DNA of 64,000 bases from Marine Group II euryarchaeote MED-G38 (GTDB taxonomy: Archaea; Thermoplasmatota; Poseidoniia; Poseidoniales; Thalassarchaeaceae), in assembly GCA_002457145.1 (NCBI GenBank), contig NTJP01000006.1, positions 43,088-107,087 on the forward strand. Direction: 5' to 3'. Made by a program: the position numbers and the translations under genes. Every line of letters begins with the position of its first letter. The stretch's first letter is position 1. Below are positions 48,103 to 57,920 of the stretch, piece by piece. A model generated the notes under the pieces. That model was not told the DNA's origin. It worked only from the letters and a program-made list of their open reading frames with translations, and did not search any database.

Positions 48103-48936
48103 ATGGCTGACTGGCGACCTATTATAAAATGCCGAGACAATGGCTTTCCCCGAATAATGGGCGTCATAAATATCACTCCAGATTCCTTTTTTAAAGAATC
48201 TAGGTCGAATAGTTTAGAAAAAATATCAGAGAAAGCAATAATGATGGCTGAGAATGGTGCTGATTGGATAGATGTAGGTGGTGAATCAACGCGTCCTGGT
48301 GCTTCTGAAGTAAGATTAGAAGAAGAAATGAATAGAGTTTCTGGAGCCATTGGAATTATTAGAGATGAACTACCTAATATAGGCATATCAATAGATACTA
48401 GGAAATCTCAAGTTGCATTGAGTGCATTAAAATATGGAGCAGATATGGTTAATGATATATCTTCATTATCAGACCCTGAAATGAAAAATGTGATTTTGGA
48501 AAATAATTGTCCTATATGTATTATGCATATGAAAGGATTACCAGGAAATATGCAAAATGACCCTACATATGGGGACGTAATACAGGAGGTTAAACAAGAC
48601 TTGAAAGATGTTAGTGAGGAATTAATTCAGGCAGGTGTAGATAAAAGAAAAATAATAAATGATCCAGGAATAGGATTTGGAAAACTTCTAAAACATAATT
48701 TAAAACTCCTTTCAGCTGGTAGAGAGATTATTTCTGATGATGCTATGCCATTAATGTGGGGAGTTAGTAGGAAGAAAATGTTTGAAGATTTATTAGGAAG
48801 AGATGAAATCAAAAATAGGCTCGCAGGTACATTGGGTGTTGCGGCAATGGCGCGAGAAAAAAAAGTAGATATACTCAGGGTGCATGATGTTAGTGAGCAT
48901 TACGACTTATATAGAACAATGTATGCATTGGAGTGA
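48103..48936 (+). CDS. folP: Dihydropteroate synthase
   Basis: A 277-aa TIM-barrel enzyme joining a pterin pyrophosphate to p-aminobenzoate (or an archaeal aryl amine). Motifs seen are MGVINITPDSFF, DVGGESTRPGA, NDISSLSDPE, NDPGIGFGKLLKHN and VSRKKMF. The start has GGAGG upstream. The stop lies 5 bp before the TraB-family gene. Confidence 0.95.
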   Translation: MADWRPIIKCRDNGFPRIMGVINITPDSFFKESRSNSLEKISEKAIMMAENGADWIDVGGESTRPGASEVRLEEEMNRVSGAIGIIRDELPNIGISIDTRKSQVALSALKYGADMVNDISSLSDPEMKNVILENNCPICIMHMKGLPGNMQNDPTYGDVIQEVKQDLKDVSEELIQAGVDKRKIINDPGIGFGKLLKHNLKLLSAGREIISDDAMPLMWGVSRKKMFEDLLGRDEIKNRLAGTLGVAAMAREKKVDILRVHDVSEHYDLYRTMYALE

Positions 48937-48941
48937 GCCTG

Positions 48942-50114
48942 ATGTCAGAAAATTTATCTGGCGATATATTTGATTTTGATGAAAATCTAAGAATAGTTGG
49001 TACGGCCCATATAAGTAAGAAATCAATCGAAACTGTACTATCACAAATTGAAGAATGGTGTCCTGAGATTATAGCAGTGGAACTGTGTGAATCTAGATTA
49101 AAGGCTTTGAAAGAACCTGAGAAATTAGAGTCTGAAACGCTTTTGAAAATAGTAAAAGACGGTAAAGCTCCAATGGTAATTTTACAATCTGCTTTGGCTG
49201 CAGAGCAAAGAAGAATGGGGCTCACTACAGGAGAAAAACCTGGTGCAGAGTTATTGGCAGCAGTAAATGCTGCAGAAGAAAACGGAATTAAGTTTGAATT
49301 AATAGATCGTGATGTCGCCACAACGCTGAGAAGGGCTTGGAAAAAAATGAAATTCATGGAAAAATGGAAGGTACTCTATGCAATGCTATGGGCCGAAGAA
49401 GATGAAGAAATTGAAATAGACGAACTATTAGAAGATTCAGATATGCTAAGCAATATGTTAGAAGAGGCACGCAAAATAGCCCCTGGAGCAGGATATACTT
49501 TAATCGACGAGAGAGATATTTATTTATCTGAAAAAATTCGTCAGATAAGAACAGAAGGGAAAATTTTAGCAGTAGTTGGTGCAGGACACGTTAATGGTAT
49601 AAAGAAAAATCTAATGAAAGAAAGAAATGATTCGAAAGAAATTCTACATCAATTAGATAGAATCCCTAATAAAGCCAGATGGCCAAGAATTATTATGTTA
49701 TTAGTACCTTTAATAATATTTTCAGCAATAGGTTGGCTTGCTTATAATGGACAGATGTCCGAGATACAGGAGATTGCAAAAACCTGGTTGATACTAAATA
49801 TGGCATTTGCAGGTTTAGGCATAATAATTGCTAGAGGACATCCACTATCAGTAATAGTAGGCGCTCTTGCATCTCCTTTTACTTCTCTTAATCCAACATT
49901 AGCGGCAGGATGGTTTGCAGGATATACACAGTTCAAAATGGTACCTCCAACAGGAAAAGACGCTCAGGATTTTTTGAAATTAGACGATATGTCATTATTT
50001 TGGAAAAATAATGTTGGAAAAATTTTACTTGTTACTACGTTCGGTAATTTAGGTTCCTCATTGGGAGCATGGATTGGAACAGTAGGAATAATAGGGCTGG
50101 TACTGAGCCTTTAG
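48942..50114 (+). CDS. TraB-family (PrgY-like) membrane protein
   Basis: A 390-aa protein. The N-terminal TraB domain shows the family motif LRIVGTAHISKKSI and AVELCESRLKAL, and AVVGAGHVNGI lies at about 210. The C-terminal third contains three to four transmembrane segments. TraB/PrgY proteins were named for pheromone shutdown; conserved Glu/His residues suggest a metalloprotease-like fold, but the archaeal role is unknown. The ATG at 48942 follows GGAGTGA; a GTG at 48933 overlaps the folP stop. Confidence 0.83.
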   Translation: MSENLSGDIFDFDENLRIVGTAHISKKSIETVLSQIEEWCPEIIAVELCESRLKALKEPEKLESETLLKIVKDGKAPMVILQSALAAEQRRMGLTTGEKPGAELLAAVNAAEENGIKFELIDRDVATTLRRAWKKMKFMEKWKVLYAMLWAEEDEEIEIDELLEDSDMLSNMLEEARKIAPGAGYTLIDERDIYLSEKIRQIRTEGKILAVVGAGHVNGIKKNLMKERNDSKEILHQLDRIPNKARWPRIIMLLVPLIIFSAIGWLAYNGQMSEIQEIAKTWLILNMAFAGLGIIIARGHPLSVIVGALASPFTSLNPTLAAGWFAGYTQFKMVPPTGKDAQDFLKLDDMSLFWKNNVGKILLVTTFGNLGSSLGAWIGTVGIIGLVLSL

Positions 50115-50125
50115 GGTGTGATATT

Positions 50126-51547
50126 ATGGTTAACTACGGTTTTGTAATTGACAATAGAAAATGCATAGGATGTCATGCATGTACTGTTGCATGTAAATCT
50201 GAACATGAAGTACCACTCGGCGTCAATCGAACTCATGTTAAATACATAGAAACCGGACAATATCCAAATACTTCAAGAGAGTTTTCAGTACATAGATGTA
50301 ATCATTGTGAGGACTCGCCTTGTACTACAATATGCCCTACTACTGCCTTATTTACTCGTGAAGATGGGATAGTTGACTTTGATGACGATAGATGCATAGG
50401 TTGTAAATCATGCATGCAGGCATGTCCTTATGATGCTTTATACATAGATCCAAATAAAGGTACGGCAGCAAAATGCAATTACTGTGCACATAGAATTGAG
50501 CAATCATATGAGCCTGCTTGTGTAATTGTATGCCCTACAGAAGCAATTATTTCTGGCGATTTAGATGAAGAAAATTCTTCAATATCAAATTACATTAAGC
50601 AGCATGATGTAAGTGTCAGAAAACCAGAATCTGGCGCTAAACCTAATTTATTTTATATTGATGCAAGCCCAGAAATGTTAGATCCTTTAGCGACAGAAAG
50701 AACTCAGACCTATGTATGGAGTGAGCAAGTTTCTGGTGTCGGACATTATGCTAAGTATGCAGAAGAAAGATTGTCAGGGGCCGATACGAATTCCATGATA
50801 GTGCAATTAGCATTGGAAAAAAAAGCCAAATCATCAAATCCAAGAGATAGGGCCATTATCAGAGATGTTATGGAAAAATTAGATAAAGATGTTGAATCAA
50901 ACACAAAAAGGACTTATGATCAACCAAGTAAAGGAGTTTTATGGGGGTGGGAAGTTTCTGCATACATATGGACAAAGGCGATTTCTGCCGGACTTTATTT
51001 TGTAGCAATGATAGCGTGGTTAGTATTAGATTATGATTTATCTGATTACGGACTTTGGTGGCCTGTAATCGGCACTAGTCTACTATTTTTGGCTATAACA
51101 GGAGTGTTGCTAGTAATGGATTTAGATAGACCAGAACGATTTCTATATGTCATGCTTAGACCTAATTGGGATTCATGGTTAGTAAAAGGAGCTTATATTC
51201 TTTCAGCATATGGAGGAGTATTATTTGTAACTATGATACTTCTTATTTTAGATTTAGATTTGATTTATCTTAAAGTAATAGCTATTGTTGGCATACCTAT
51301 CTCTTTATTGACAGGAATTTATACTGCTTGGTTACTACAACAAGCAAAAGGTAGGTCATGGTCAAAAGATAAAATCCTTCCACTTAGATTCTTAATGGAC
51401 ACTGTATTAATTGGAGTTGCATCTTTAGCCATAATATCCAACTACAATGAAATACAATATGTTTTAGTTGGCCTTGGAATATTGATATTTTACTGGTACG
51501 AAGGTAAGAATATGATAATCAAACCACAAATGGAATCTCTAACTTAG
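50126..51547 (+). CDS. Fused Fe-S electron-transfer subunit and NrfD-type membrane subunit
   Basis: A 473-aa fusion. Residues 1-190 hold four 4Fe-4S binding sets with 16 cysteines (CIGCHACTVACKSE, CNHCEDSPCTTICPT, CIGCKSCMQACPYD, CNYCAHR...CVIVCPT) as in DmsB/PsrB/SoeB subunits. After a linker, about eight membrane helices follow (about 290-480 of the frame) resembling NrfD/PsrC/SoeC quinone-interacting anchors. The start ATG at 50126 has GGGTGTGAT upstream. It precedes a molybdopterin enzyme and a TauE exporter, together likely passing electrons between a cytoplasmic Mo enzyme and the quinone pool. Confidence 0.85.
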   Translation: MVNYGFVIDNRKCIGCHACTVACKSEHEVPLGVNRTHVKYIETGQYPNTSREFSVHRCNHCEDSPCTTICPTTALFTREDGIVDFDDDRCIGCKSCMQACPYDALYIDPNKGTAAKCNYCAHRIEQSYEPACVIVCPTEAIISGDLDEENSSISNYIKQHDVSVRKPESGAKPNLFYIDASPEMLDPLATERTQTYVWSEQVSGVGHYAKYAEERLSGADTNSMIVQLALEKKAKSSNPRDRAIIRDVMEKLDKDVESNTKRTYDQPSKGVLWGWEVSAYIWTKAISAGLYFVAMIAWLVLDYDLSDYGLWWPVIGTSLLFLAITGVLLVMDLDRPERFLYVMLRPNWDSWLVKGAYILSAYGGVLFVTMILLILDLDLIYLKVIAIVGIPISLLTGIYTAWLLQQAKGRSWSKDKILPLRFLMDTVLIGVASLAIISNYNEIQYVLVGLGILIFYWYEGKNMIIKPQMESLT

Positions 51548-51558
51548 GTGAAATTATA

Positions 51559-54297
51559 ATGAAAAAAGACAGTATAATAGAACGAATTGCTGTAAAGTTA
51601 AAGATTATACCAGATTTGTCCAGAGAAAGAATTGAATCTAAGGTAAATGGAGAATTAAGGAAATACCCTTCATCGAATGATTGGCATAATCATATCGAGT
51701 TTGATGCCCAGGCATGGCCAAAGAGAATTGAGAGGAAATATTCACTAGTACCTACGACCTGTTTTAATTGTGAGTCTGCGTGTGGCTTAATGGCTTATGT
51801 AGATAAAGAAACAGGAAAAGTAAGTAAATTTGAAGGAAACCCTCATCATCCCGGATCTAGAGGAAGGAATTGTGCTAAAGGTCCTGCAACAATAAATCAG
51901 ATTAATGATACTGAGAGAATATTATACCCATTGAAAAGAAAGGGAGAAAGAGGATCTGGCGAGTGGGAAAGAGTTAGTTGGGAAGATGCATTAGATGATA
52001 TTGCCAGTAAAATAAGATCCTCTTTGAAGAGCGGTGCTAAAGATAAGGTGGTTTATCATGTAGGAAGGCCGGGTCATGAAGGCTATACAAATAGGGTGTT
52101 GAAAGCATGGGGAGTAGATGGACATAATTCTCACACAAATATTTGTTCAGCTGGTGCAAGAACTGGGTACGCATTATGGCACAAACATGATCGCCCGTCT
52201 CCAGATCATTCCAATGCAAAAGTCATTCTATTAACCTCATCGCATTTAGAAACTGGACATTATTTCAATCCACATGCTCAACGAATTTTAGAAGGGATGA
52301 TGGAAGGTGCGAAATTGATTGTGATAGATCCCAGATTATCAAATACTGCTGCAATGGCTGATCATTGGCTACCTACATGGCCGGGTTCTGAACCAGCATT
52401 ATTCTTATGCTGGGCGAAAATGATACTAGAAAAGGAATTATATGATCGTGAATTTTTGGAAAAATGGGTCAACTGGGATGAGTGGATTAAAGCGGAACAT
52501 CCAAAAGAAGATTGTAATTTTGATAGATTTATTGAATTATTACTAGATGAATATGATAAATATACGCCAGAGTATGCCGCTTCTGAATGCCGCATACCTG
52601 TGGAACAAGTAATAGAAACAGGTGAAATTGTAGCTTCAGCAGGAAGTAGATTGTGTACTCATGTTTGGAGGGCTGCTGCAATTGGTAACTTAGGTGGTTG
52701 GCAAGTGAGTAGGACTTTACATTTCCTAAATGTTTTAACCGGTTCTGTTGGAACAGAAGGAGGTACAGCGCCCAATTCTTGGGCCAAATTTAAACCTGAA
52801 TTATTTAATAATCCTCCTGATCCAGATGGATGGAATGAATTACATTTTCCTCCTGAATATACATTATCTCATTTTGAAATGAGTCATATACTCCCGCACA
52901 TGATTAAAGAGGGCAGGGGGAAAATGGATGTTTATTTTACTAGAGTATTTAATCCAGTTTGGACATACCCAGATGGTTTTACTTGGATAGAAATGTTACA
53001 AAATAAGGAAGCTCTAGGATGCCATATAGCGTTAACGCCGACATGGAATGAGACAGCATTTTTCGCTGATTATGTCTTGCCAATGGGGCATGCATCTGAA
53101 CGTCACGACATAAATTCTTATGCTACTTCAGCTGGAAAGTGGGTGGCATTTAGACAACCAGTACTAAGAGAATTTTCTCGTAGAGAAGGAAAAAATGTAG
53201 AGTTTACACATGAAATTAATCCAGGAGAAGTATGGGAAGAAGATGAATTTTGGATAGAATTATCTTGGAAAATAGATGATGGGACCATGGGTATAAGAGA
53301 CCATTTCATGAGCCCCTACAGAGAAAATGAAAAAATCACAATTGATGAGTATTATAAATATACTTTTGAACGTGTACCAGGATTGAATGAAGCAGCAGAG
53401 AAAGAAGATTTGGATGCTTTGGAGTATATGCGAAAACATGGTGCGTTTTTGATTGAGCCTGCGACATACAAAAAACACGAGCAAGAAGGTTGGCCTACTC
53501 CTTCAGGGAAACAGGAATTTTATTCCTTAACTATGAAAGAATTCGGCTATCCTGAACATACCATACCTCATTATAAAATAAATAGTCAAGTCCATCCGAG
53601 TAACCTTCAAGGCGATGATGAATATTGTCTTTTACCTAATTTCAGGCTTCCTCAACACATACATTCAAGGTCTGCTAATGCTAAATGGTTAGTGGAAATA
53701 GCTCACAGGAATCCAATTTGGTTACATCCCAAGGATGCTAAAAAATTAGATGTCAAAGATGGAGAATTGTTGAAAATAGAAACTGAAATAGGATGGTTTG
53801 TTGACAAAGTTTGGGTTACTGAATCGATTAAACCAGGAGTTGTTGGATGTTCACACCACATAGGAAGATGGAGAAGAAATCAAGATTCAGGAAATCGTTT
53901 TCTTACCAATACTGTTGATATTCAAGATAGAGGTGATGGTAAATGGCGAATGAGCACTATAAAAGGAATAGAATCATGGAAATCAGATGATCCAGACACT
54001 AATAGAATATGGTGGAGAGATGGAGGGGTTCATCAAAATATTACTCATGCCGTTCAACCGGATCCAATAAGTGGAGCGCATTGCTGGTTACAGAAAGTTA
54101 AATTGAGTAAACCCAATTCTGATGAAAAATATGGCGATATAGAAGTAGATACAAATAAGTCATTTGAGTATTATAAAAAATGGAACAAATGGGCTAAGGA
54201 AAGAGAGACTCATCCTCGAAGAGAACGTAGACCATTGTGGATGAAAAGACCATTATCGCCACAAAAGGAAAATTGGTATATTAAAGAAGAAGGGTAA
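51559..54297 (+). CDS. Molybdopterin oxidoreductase catalytic subunit (SoeA/PsrA-like)
   Basis: A 912-aa bis-MGD enzyme of the DMSO-reductase superfamily. The N-terminal 4Fe-4S cluster cysteines are C68, C71, C75 and C105 (CFNCESACGL ... RNCAKG). The probable Mo ligand is C196 in SHTNICSAGARTG. Further MGD-binding segments are VIDPRLSNTAAMADHW and LPNFRLPQHIHSRSANAKW. The N-terminus (MKKDSIIERIAVKL) has no twin-arginine or other signal, so the enzyme should be cytoplasmic. With the upstream Fe-S/NrfD fusion and the downstream TauE exporter the best guess is sulfite oxidation. Thiosulfate, polysulfide, arsenic or formate substrates are not excluded. The start has GGTGA upstream. Confidence 0.85.
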   Translation: MKKDSIIERIAVKLKIIPDLSRERIESKVNGELRKYPSSNDWHNHIEFDAQAWPKRIERKYSLVPTTCFNCESACGLMAYVDKETGKVSKFEGNPHHPGSRGRNCAKGPATINQINDTERILYPLKRKGERGSGEWERVSWEDALDDIASKIRSSLKSGAKDKVVYHVGRPGHEGYTNRVLKAWGVDGHNSHTNICSAGARTGYALWHKHDRPSPDHSNAKVILLTSSHLETGHYFNPHAQRILEGMMEGAKLIVIDPRLSNTAAMADHWLPTWPGSEPALFLCWAKMILEKELYDREFLEKWVNWDEWIKAEHPKEDCNFDRFIELLLDEYDKYTPEYAASECRIPVEQVIETGEIVASAGSRLCTHVWRAAAIGNLGGWQVSRTLHFLNVLTGSVGTEGGTAPNSWAKFKPELFNNPPDPDGWNELHFPPEYTLSHFEMSHILPHMIKEGRGKMDVYFTRVFNPVWTYPDGFTWIEMLQNKEALGCHIALTPTWNETAFFADYVLPMGHASERHDINSYATSAGKWVAFRQPVLREFSRREGKNVEFTHEINPGEVWEEDEFWIELSWKIDDGTMGIRDHFMSPYRENEKITIDEYYKYTFERVPGLNEAAEKEDLDALEYMRKHGAFLIEPATYKKHEQEGWPTPSGKQEFYSLTMKEFGYPEHTIPHYKINSQVHPSNLQGDDEYCLLPNFRLPQHIHSRSANAKWLVEIAHRNPIWLHPKDAKKLDVKDGELLKIETEIGWFVDKVWVTESIKPGVVGCSHHIGRWRRNQDSGNRFLTNTVDIQDRGDGKWRMSTIKGIESWKSDDPDTNRIWWRDGGVHQNITHAVQPDPISGAHCWLQKVKLSKPNSDEKYGDIEVDTNKSFEYYKKWNKWAKERETHPRRERRPLWMKRPLSPQKENWYIKEEG

Positions 54298-54301
54298 AGA
54301 C

Positions 54302-55123
54302 ATGGAATTAGAAATAATCTTGGCAATATCACTAATTGTCACTACTGCTTTTCTTTTTTCTCCATTAGGGCTTGGCGGAGGAGTACTTTATATGCCAATT
54401 TTACATTATATTGTAGGTTGGGACATTTCATTATCAGTTTTGGGTTCTTTAATTTTAATTCTTATGGTATCTTCTGGTAGTAGAATGGCCCATATGAAAG
54501 GAGGATATGCCATAATTTCAGTTGGAAAACATGGAGTTTTACCTGCCTTAATAGGGGCAGTCTCGGGAACTATAATGAGTTACTTTTTAATTGTACATGT
54601 CGGTGATTTCACAATAAAGATAGCAGCCTCCTTACTACTAATTTGGGTAATAATGAGAACTATGAAACAAATAGTTGGAGATAACAGAGTGGGCGAGACT
54701 AAAGAAATCTCACCGGATGAAATTACTTCAGAAATCATGAATAAATATAAAATTTTATGTTTTGTTGCTGGTATGGTTTCAGGTGCATTAGGGATGGGAA
54801 GTGGAATGTTACTTGTCACATTTCATCGCACACTTTTCTCTTGGAAACCTCATTATACTGCAGGAACATCCGCACATATAGTAATGTTAATGATACCTGT
54901 TGGAATTATTTCTCATCTAATTATCGATGGGACTGGAGTACAATTTTGGAGAGAAATGGGGTATTTCATAATCATTTTTGCCATCATGATGCCATTAGTT
55001 TCATGGCTTGGTTCGAGAACTGCAATAAAATTAATCCCTCAAAGATTGTTAACTTATCCGTTTTTATTAGCTGTTTTTGGAAGTTTAATTAGATATATTT
55101 TAGATATTTTTGGAATTATATAA
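54302..55123 (+). CDS. TauE/SafE-family anion (sulfite) exporter
   Basis: A 273-aa membrane protein with about eight helices. The paired glycine-rich motifs FSPLGLGGGVLYMPIL near the N-terminus and VSGALGMGSGMLLVTFHRT in the second half are the internal repeat of the TauE/SafE family. These proteins export sulfite, sulfoacetate or other anions. It begins 4 bp after the Mo enzyme gene. The end overlaps the convergent thiolase gene by 8 bp. Confidence 0.85.
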   Translation: MELEIILAISLIVTTAFLFSPLGLGGGVLYMPILHYIVGWDISLSVLGSLILILMVSSGSRMAHMKGGYAIISVGKHGVLPALIGAVSGTIMSYFLIVHVGDFTIKIAASLLLIWVIMRTMKQIVGDNRVGETKEISPDEITSEIMNKYKILCFVAGMVSGALGMGSGMLLVTFHRTLFSWKPHYTAGTSAHIVMLMIPVGIISHLIIDGTGVQFWREMGYFIIIFAIMMPLVSWLGSRTAIKLIPQRLLTYPFLLAVFGSLIRYILDIFGII

Positions 55124-56354
55124 TTGATTCCAAAATAATTGCAATTCCTTGACCGCCTCCAATGCATGCTGTTGCTACACCATATTTTCCTCTACATCTT
55201 CTTAATTCATGTGCCAATGTCAAAACCAGTCTTGTACCGGTTGCTGCAAGAGGATGTCCTAAGCCAACGGCCCCTCCATTTACGTTAACCTTAGAAATAT
55301 CTATTTCTAGATCTTTTACACAAGCAACTAATTGTCCTGAAAAAGCTTCATTTATTTCCCATCTGTCAATATCCTGAACACTGAGTCCTGCACGCTCTAG
55401 AGCTAATCGACTACTAGGAACCGGCCCGTAAGCCATTATGGCAGGATCTAGTCCGACTACCCCCCAAGAAACTATTCTTGCTAATGGTTCATCACCATCT
55501 TCAGATGCTTTTTTAGCTGATTTTAATATCACTGCAGCCGCGCCATCAACGACCCCAGAAGCATTACCTGCAGTAACAAGGGAGTCAGGACCGAAATGGG
55601 TCCTGAGATTTGTTAGTGATTCCAAAGTGGTCCCTCTAACAAAATGATCCTCATCTGAAACACTAACGATTCCATCAGGAGTTATTACATCTATAACTTC
55701 ATTTTCAAAGATTCTTGAGTCTATACTTTTTTCCGTTCTATGGTGGCTCAACATTGCGAATTCATCAGCCTGTTGACGAGTTACTCCAGAACGACTACAT
55801 AATTCATCACTAGTCTGGGCCATGAAATATCCAGGTATTTTGTCTTTCAGATTGGTAAATAAATAATCTTCCATATCTTTTGATAATTCCTCACCTTTCC
55901 TTGGAGATCTACCGAGTTTATATTCATCCCTCAACCCTCTCAAAACATGAGGTGCTTGGCTAAGATTTTCCATTCCCCCTGCAACTACTACTTCGGCTTC
56001 TTCTAAAAGTATCAACTGAGCGCCATAAATTATAGATTGTGCCCCACTACCACATAAACGATTTAATGTTAACATAGGTACTTCTTGAGGAATTCCTGCT
56101 TTTAGCCCTGAATGTCTTGCTCCAAAAATAGCTTGATCAGAAGTCTGTAATGCATTTCCCATAATTACGTGATCAACTGATGATGGATCAGTATTTGTCT
56201 TACTTAATGCTCCTTTTATTGCTATTGAGCCTAATTCTTCAGCAGAGATTGAGGATAATAATCCACCTGTTTTTCCATCTCCTCTTTTTCCCCCTAGCCA
56301 TTCACAAAAAGGAGTTCTGGCACCTCCTAAGATAACAATGTCTCCCTCAATCAT
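55116..56354 (-). CDS. Acetyl-CoA acetyltransferase (thiolase II type)
   Basis: A 412-aa thiolase. The acyl-accepting cysteine is in LNRLCGSGAQS; NEAFSGQLVAC, the His in NGGAVGLGHPLAATGTR and the second cysteine in TACIGGGQG complete the active site. The sequence is of the bacterial beta-ketothiolase class with an intact substrate loop, unlike the archaeal HMG-CoA-operon thiolase. It acts in beta-oxidation or acetoacetyl-CoA formation. The start follows GGGAGACT. Confidence 0.94.
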   Translation of the reverse strand: MIEGDIVILGGARTPFCEWLGGKRGDGKTGGLLSSISAEELGSIAIKGALSKTNTDPSSVDHVIMGNALQTSDQAIFGARHSGLKAGIPQEVPMLTLNRLCGSGAQSIIYGAQLILLEEAEVVVAGGMENLSQAPHVLRGLRDEYKLGRSPRKGEELSKDMEDYLFTNLKDKIPGYFMAQTSDELCSRSGVTRQQADEFAMLSHHRTEKSIDSRIFENEVIDVITPDGIVSVSDEDHFVRGTTLESLTNLRTHFGPDSLVTAGNASGVVDGAAAVILKSAKKASEDGDEPLARIVSWGVVGLDPAIMAYGPVPSSRLALERAGLSVQDIDRWEINEAFSGQLVACVKDLEIDISKVNVNGGAVGLGHPLAATGTRLVLTLAHELRRCRGKYGVATACIGGGQGIAIILESII

Positions 56355-56400
56355 AGTCTCCCGATGAACAGGTTATTCAAGAGGATGACGATTATAAATA

Positions 56401-57843
56401 TCATGAATCGTCAGATAGTTCATTTATTGAGCCTAAGTAATCTGGTAAATCTACTCCAGCCATCTTTGCTACATCATGAATCGGCGGTAAACTTTGTACT
56501 AAGCTACTAACAAAATTACTTGTCGCTGAAGATCCATCGCCAGATGCATTTCCTCCATCCCAAACTGTAACTTTATCAATTTTAATATTTCTTATTGCTT
56601 CAACTTGAGCAGCGACCATTGCCTCTATTTTCTCAACCATTAAGAGAGTAGCTGCTGCCTTAGCATCCCCTGATGCGCTTTTTACTAAGTCTGAATAACC
56701 GGCTGCTTTAGCTTCCAGAACTCTTTGAACACCAGTTGCTTCTGCAGTATACCTTGCAAGTAATCCGTCCGCTTCACCTTGTGCCACAACACGAATACGT
56801 TCTGCTTCTGCAGCAGCAGCAATTTCTATTTGTTGTTTCTGAATTTCTTCACGAACAATTTCTTGTGCACGTAGAGTTTCTTCTGTTTCTATAAATCTAG
56901 CTCTTTGAATTTCGGCCTCTGCTTTTGCTTGTTCAACTTCTGCAGACTGTTTTGCCTTAGCCTGTTCAATTGCTAAGTCTGCATTAGAACGTGCAATAGA
57001 AGCTCTAGCCGTATTTTCTCCAGTAATAGCTTCTGCTTCTTGCTGTTCAACATACATCCTACGATCCACGTCTGCCTTTTTTACACTCATCAAACCTTCA
57101 GCCTCTGCTTGAGCGACTGCTTCATCCTCTAGTTTCTTTGCTCTAGCAACTTCGGTTGCTCCATATTGTTTCGCTCTAGCGACATCTGCATCTGCATTAG
57201 CGCGAGCTTGGGATGCAGCTTTCTTACCTATGCTTTCGATATATTGTGAGTCGTCAGTGATATCAACCAAGTTAACATTGATAAGATACAAACCAATTTT
57301 CAAAAGCTCGGTGTCAACATTCTTTTGTATTTCAGCTAAAAAGGCTTCTCGATCCTGATTTATTTGTTCAATTGTTAGAGAAGCTACAGTTAAACGGAGT
57401 TGTCCAAGAATAATATCTGCCGCCATTGATTCAATATCTACGATACTTAGTCCGAGTAATCTATTCGCTGCATTCGACATTACTGGAGGGTCTGTACTTA
57501 TGGCAACTGTAAATGTACTGGGAATACTTATTCTGATATTCTGAAGAGATAGTGCATTTTCGAGTGGTATCTGGATTGTTATGGGCGTCAACGGGAGGAA
57601 AGCATAATCTTGAATTAATGGCCAAACCAAAGTTGCGCCTCCATGGATGGTCTTAGAAGCCCTACCTTTTTCTGTTCGCCCATAGACTACCATTACTTTA
57701 TCAGGAGGGCATCTTTTATATCTCTGGGCGAAAAACATTATAGTAGCAGCAAAAACTAATATCATTGCAAAAAGCATGATTATCAATAATGCTCCAGCAC
57801 CGTCACTATCAGAACTCTCTTGCATTACTTCGAATACTACCAT
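56401..57843 (-). CDS. Flotillin-family SPFH-domain membrane protein
   Basis: A 480-aa protein: an N-terminal transmembrane helix (about 18-38), an SPFH domain (about 45-200), and an Ala/Glu-rich coiled coil (about 205-420) with EAEGL/AEAE repeats typical of flotillin/YuaG. It scaffolds membrane microdomains in bacteria. Upstream on the same strand is an NfeD-like gene, the usual partner, and two small membrane genes. Confidence 0.9.
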   Translation of the reverse strand: MVVFEVMQESSDSDGAGALLIIMLFAMILVFAATIMFFAQRYKRCPPDKVMVVYGRTEKGRASKTIHGGATLVWPLIQDYAFLPLTPITIQIPLENALSLQNIRISIPSTFTVAISTDPPVMSNAANRLLGLSIVDIESMAADIILGQLRLTVASLTIEQINQDREAFLAEIQKNVDTELLKIGLYLINVNLVDITDDSQYIESIGKKAASQARANADADVARAKQYGATEVARAKKLEDEAVAQAEAEGLMSVKKADVDRRMYVEQQEAEAITGENTARASIARSNADLAIEQAKAKQSAEVEQAKAEAEIQRARFIETEETLRAQEIVREEIQKQQIEIAAAAEAERIRVVAQGEADGLLARYTAEATGVQRVLEAKAAGYSDLVKSASGDAKAAATLLMVEKIEAMVAAQVEAIRNIKIDKVTVWDGGNASGDGSSATSNFVSSLVQSLPPIHDVAKMAGVDLPDYLGSINELSDDS

Positions 57844-57920
57844 CCTCTATATCTCCAGCCTCATGAGGCAGTGGTCAGTGATGAATGCTTCGCCGAATGG
57901 GGATGAAATAAAAGATAAAA

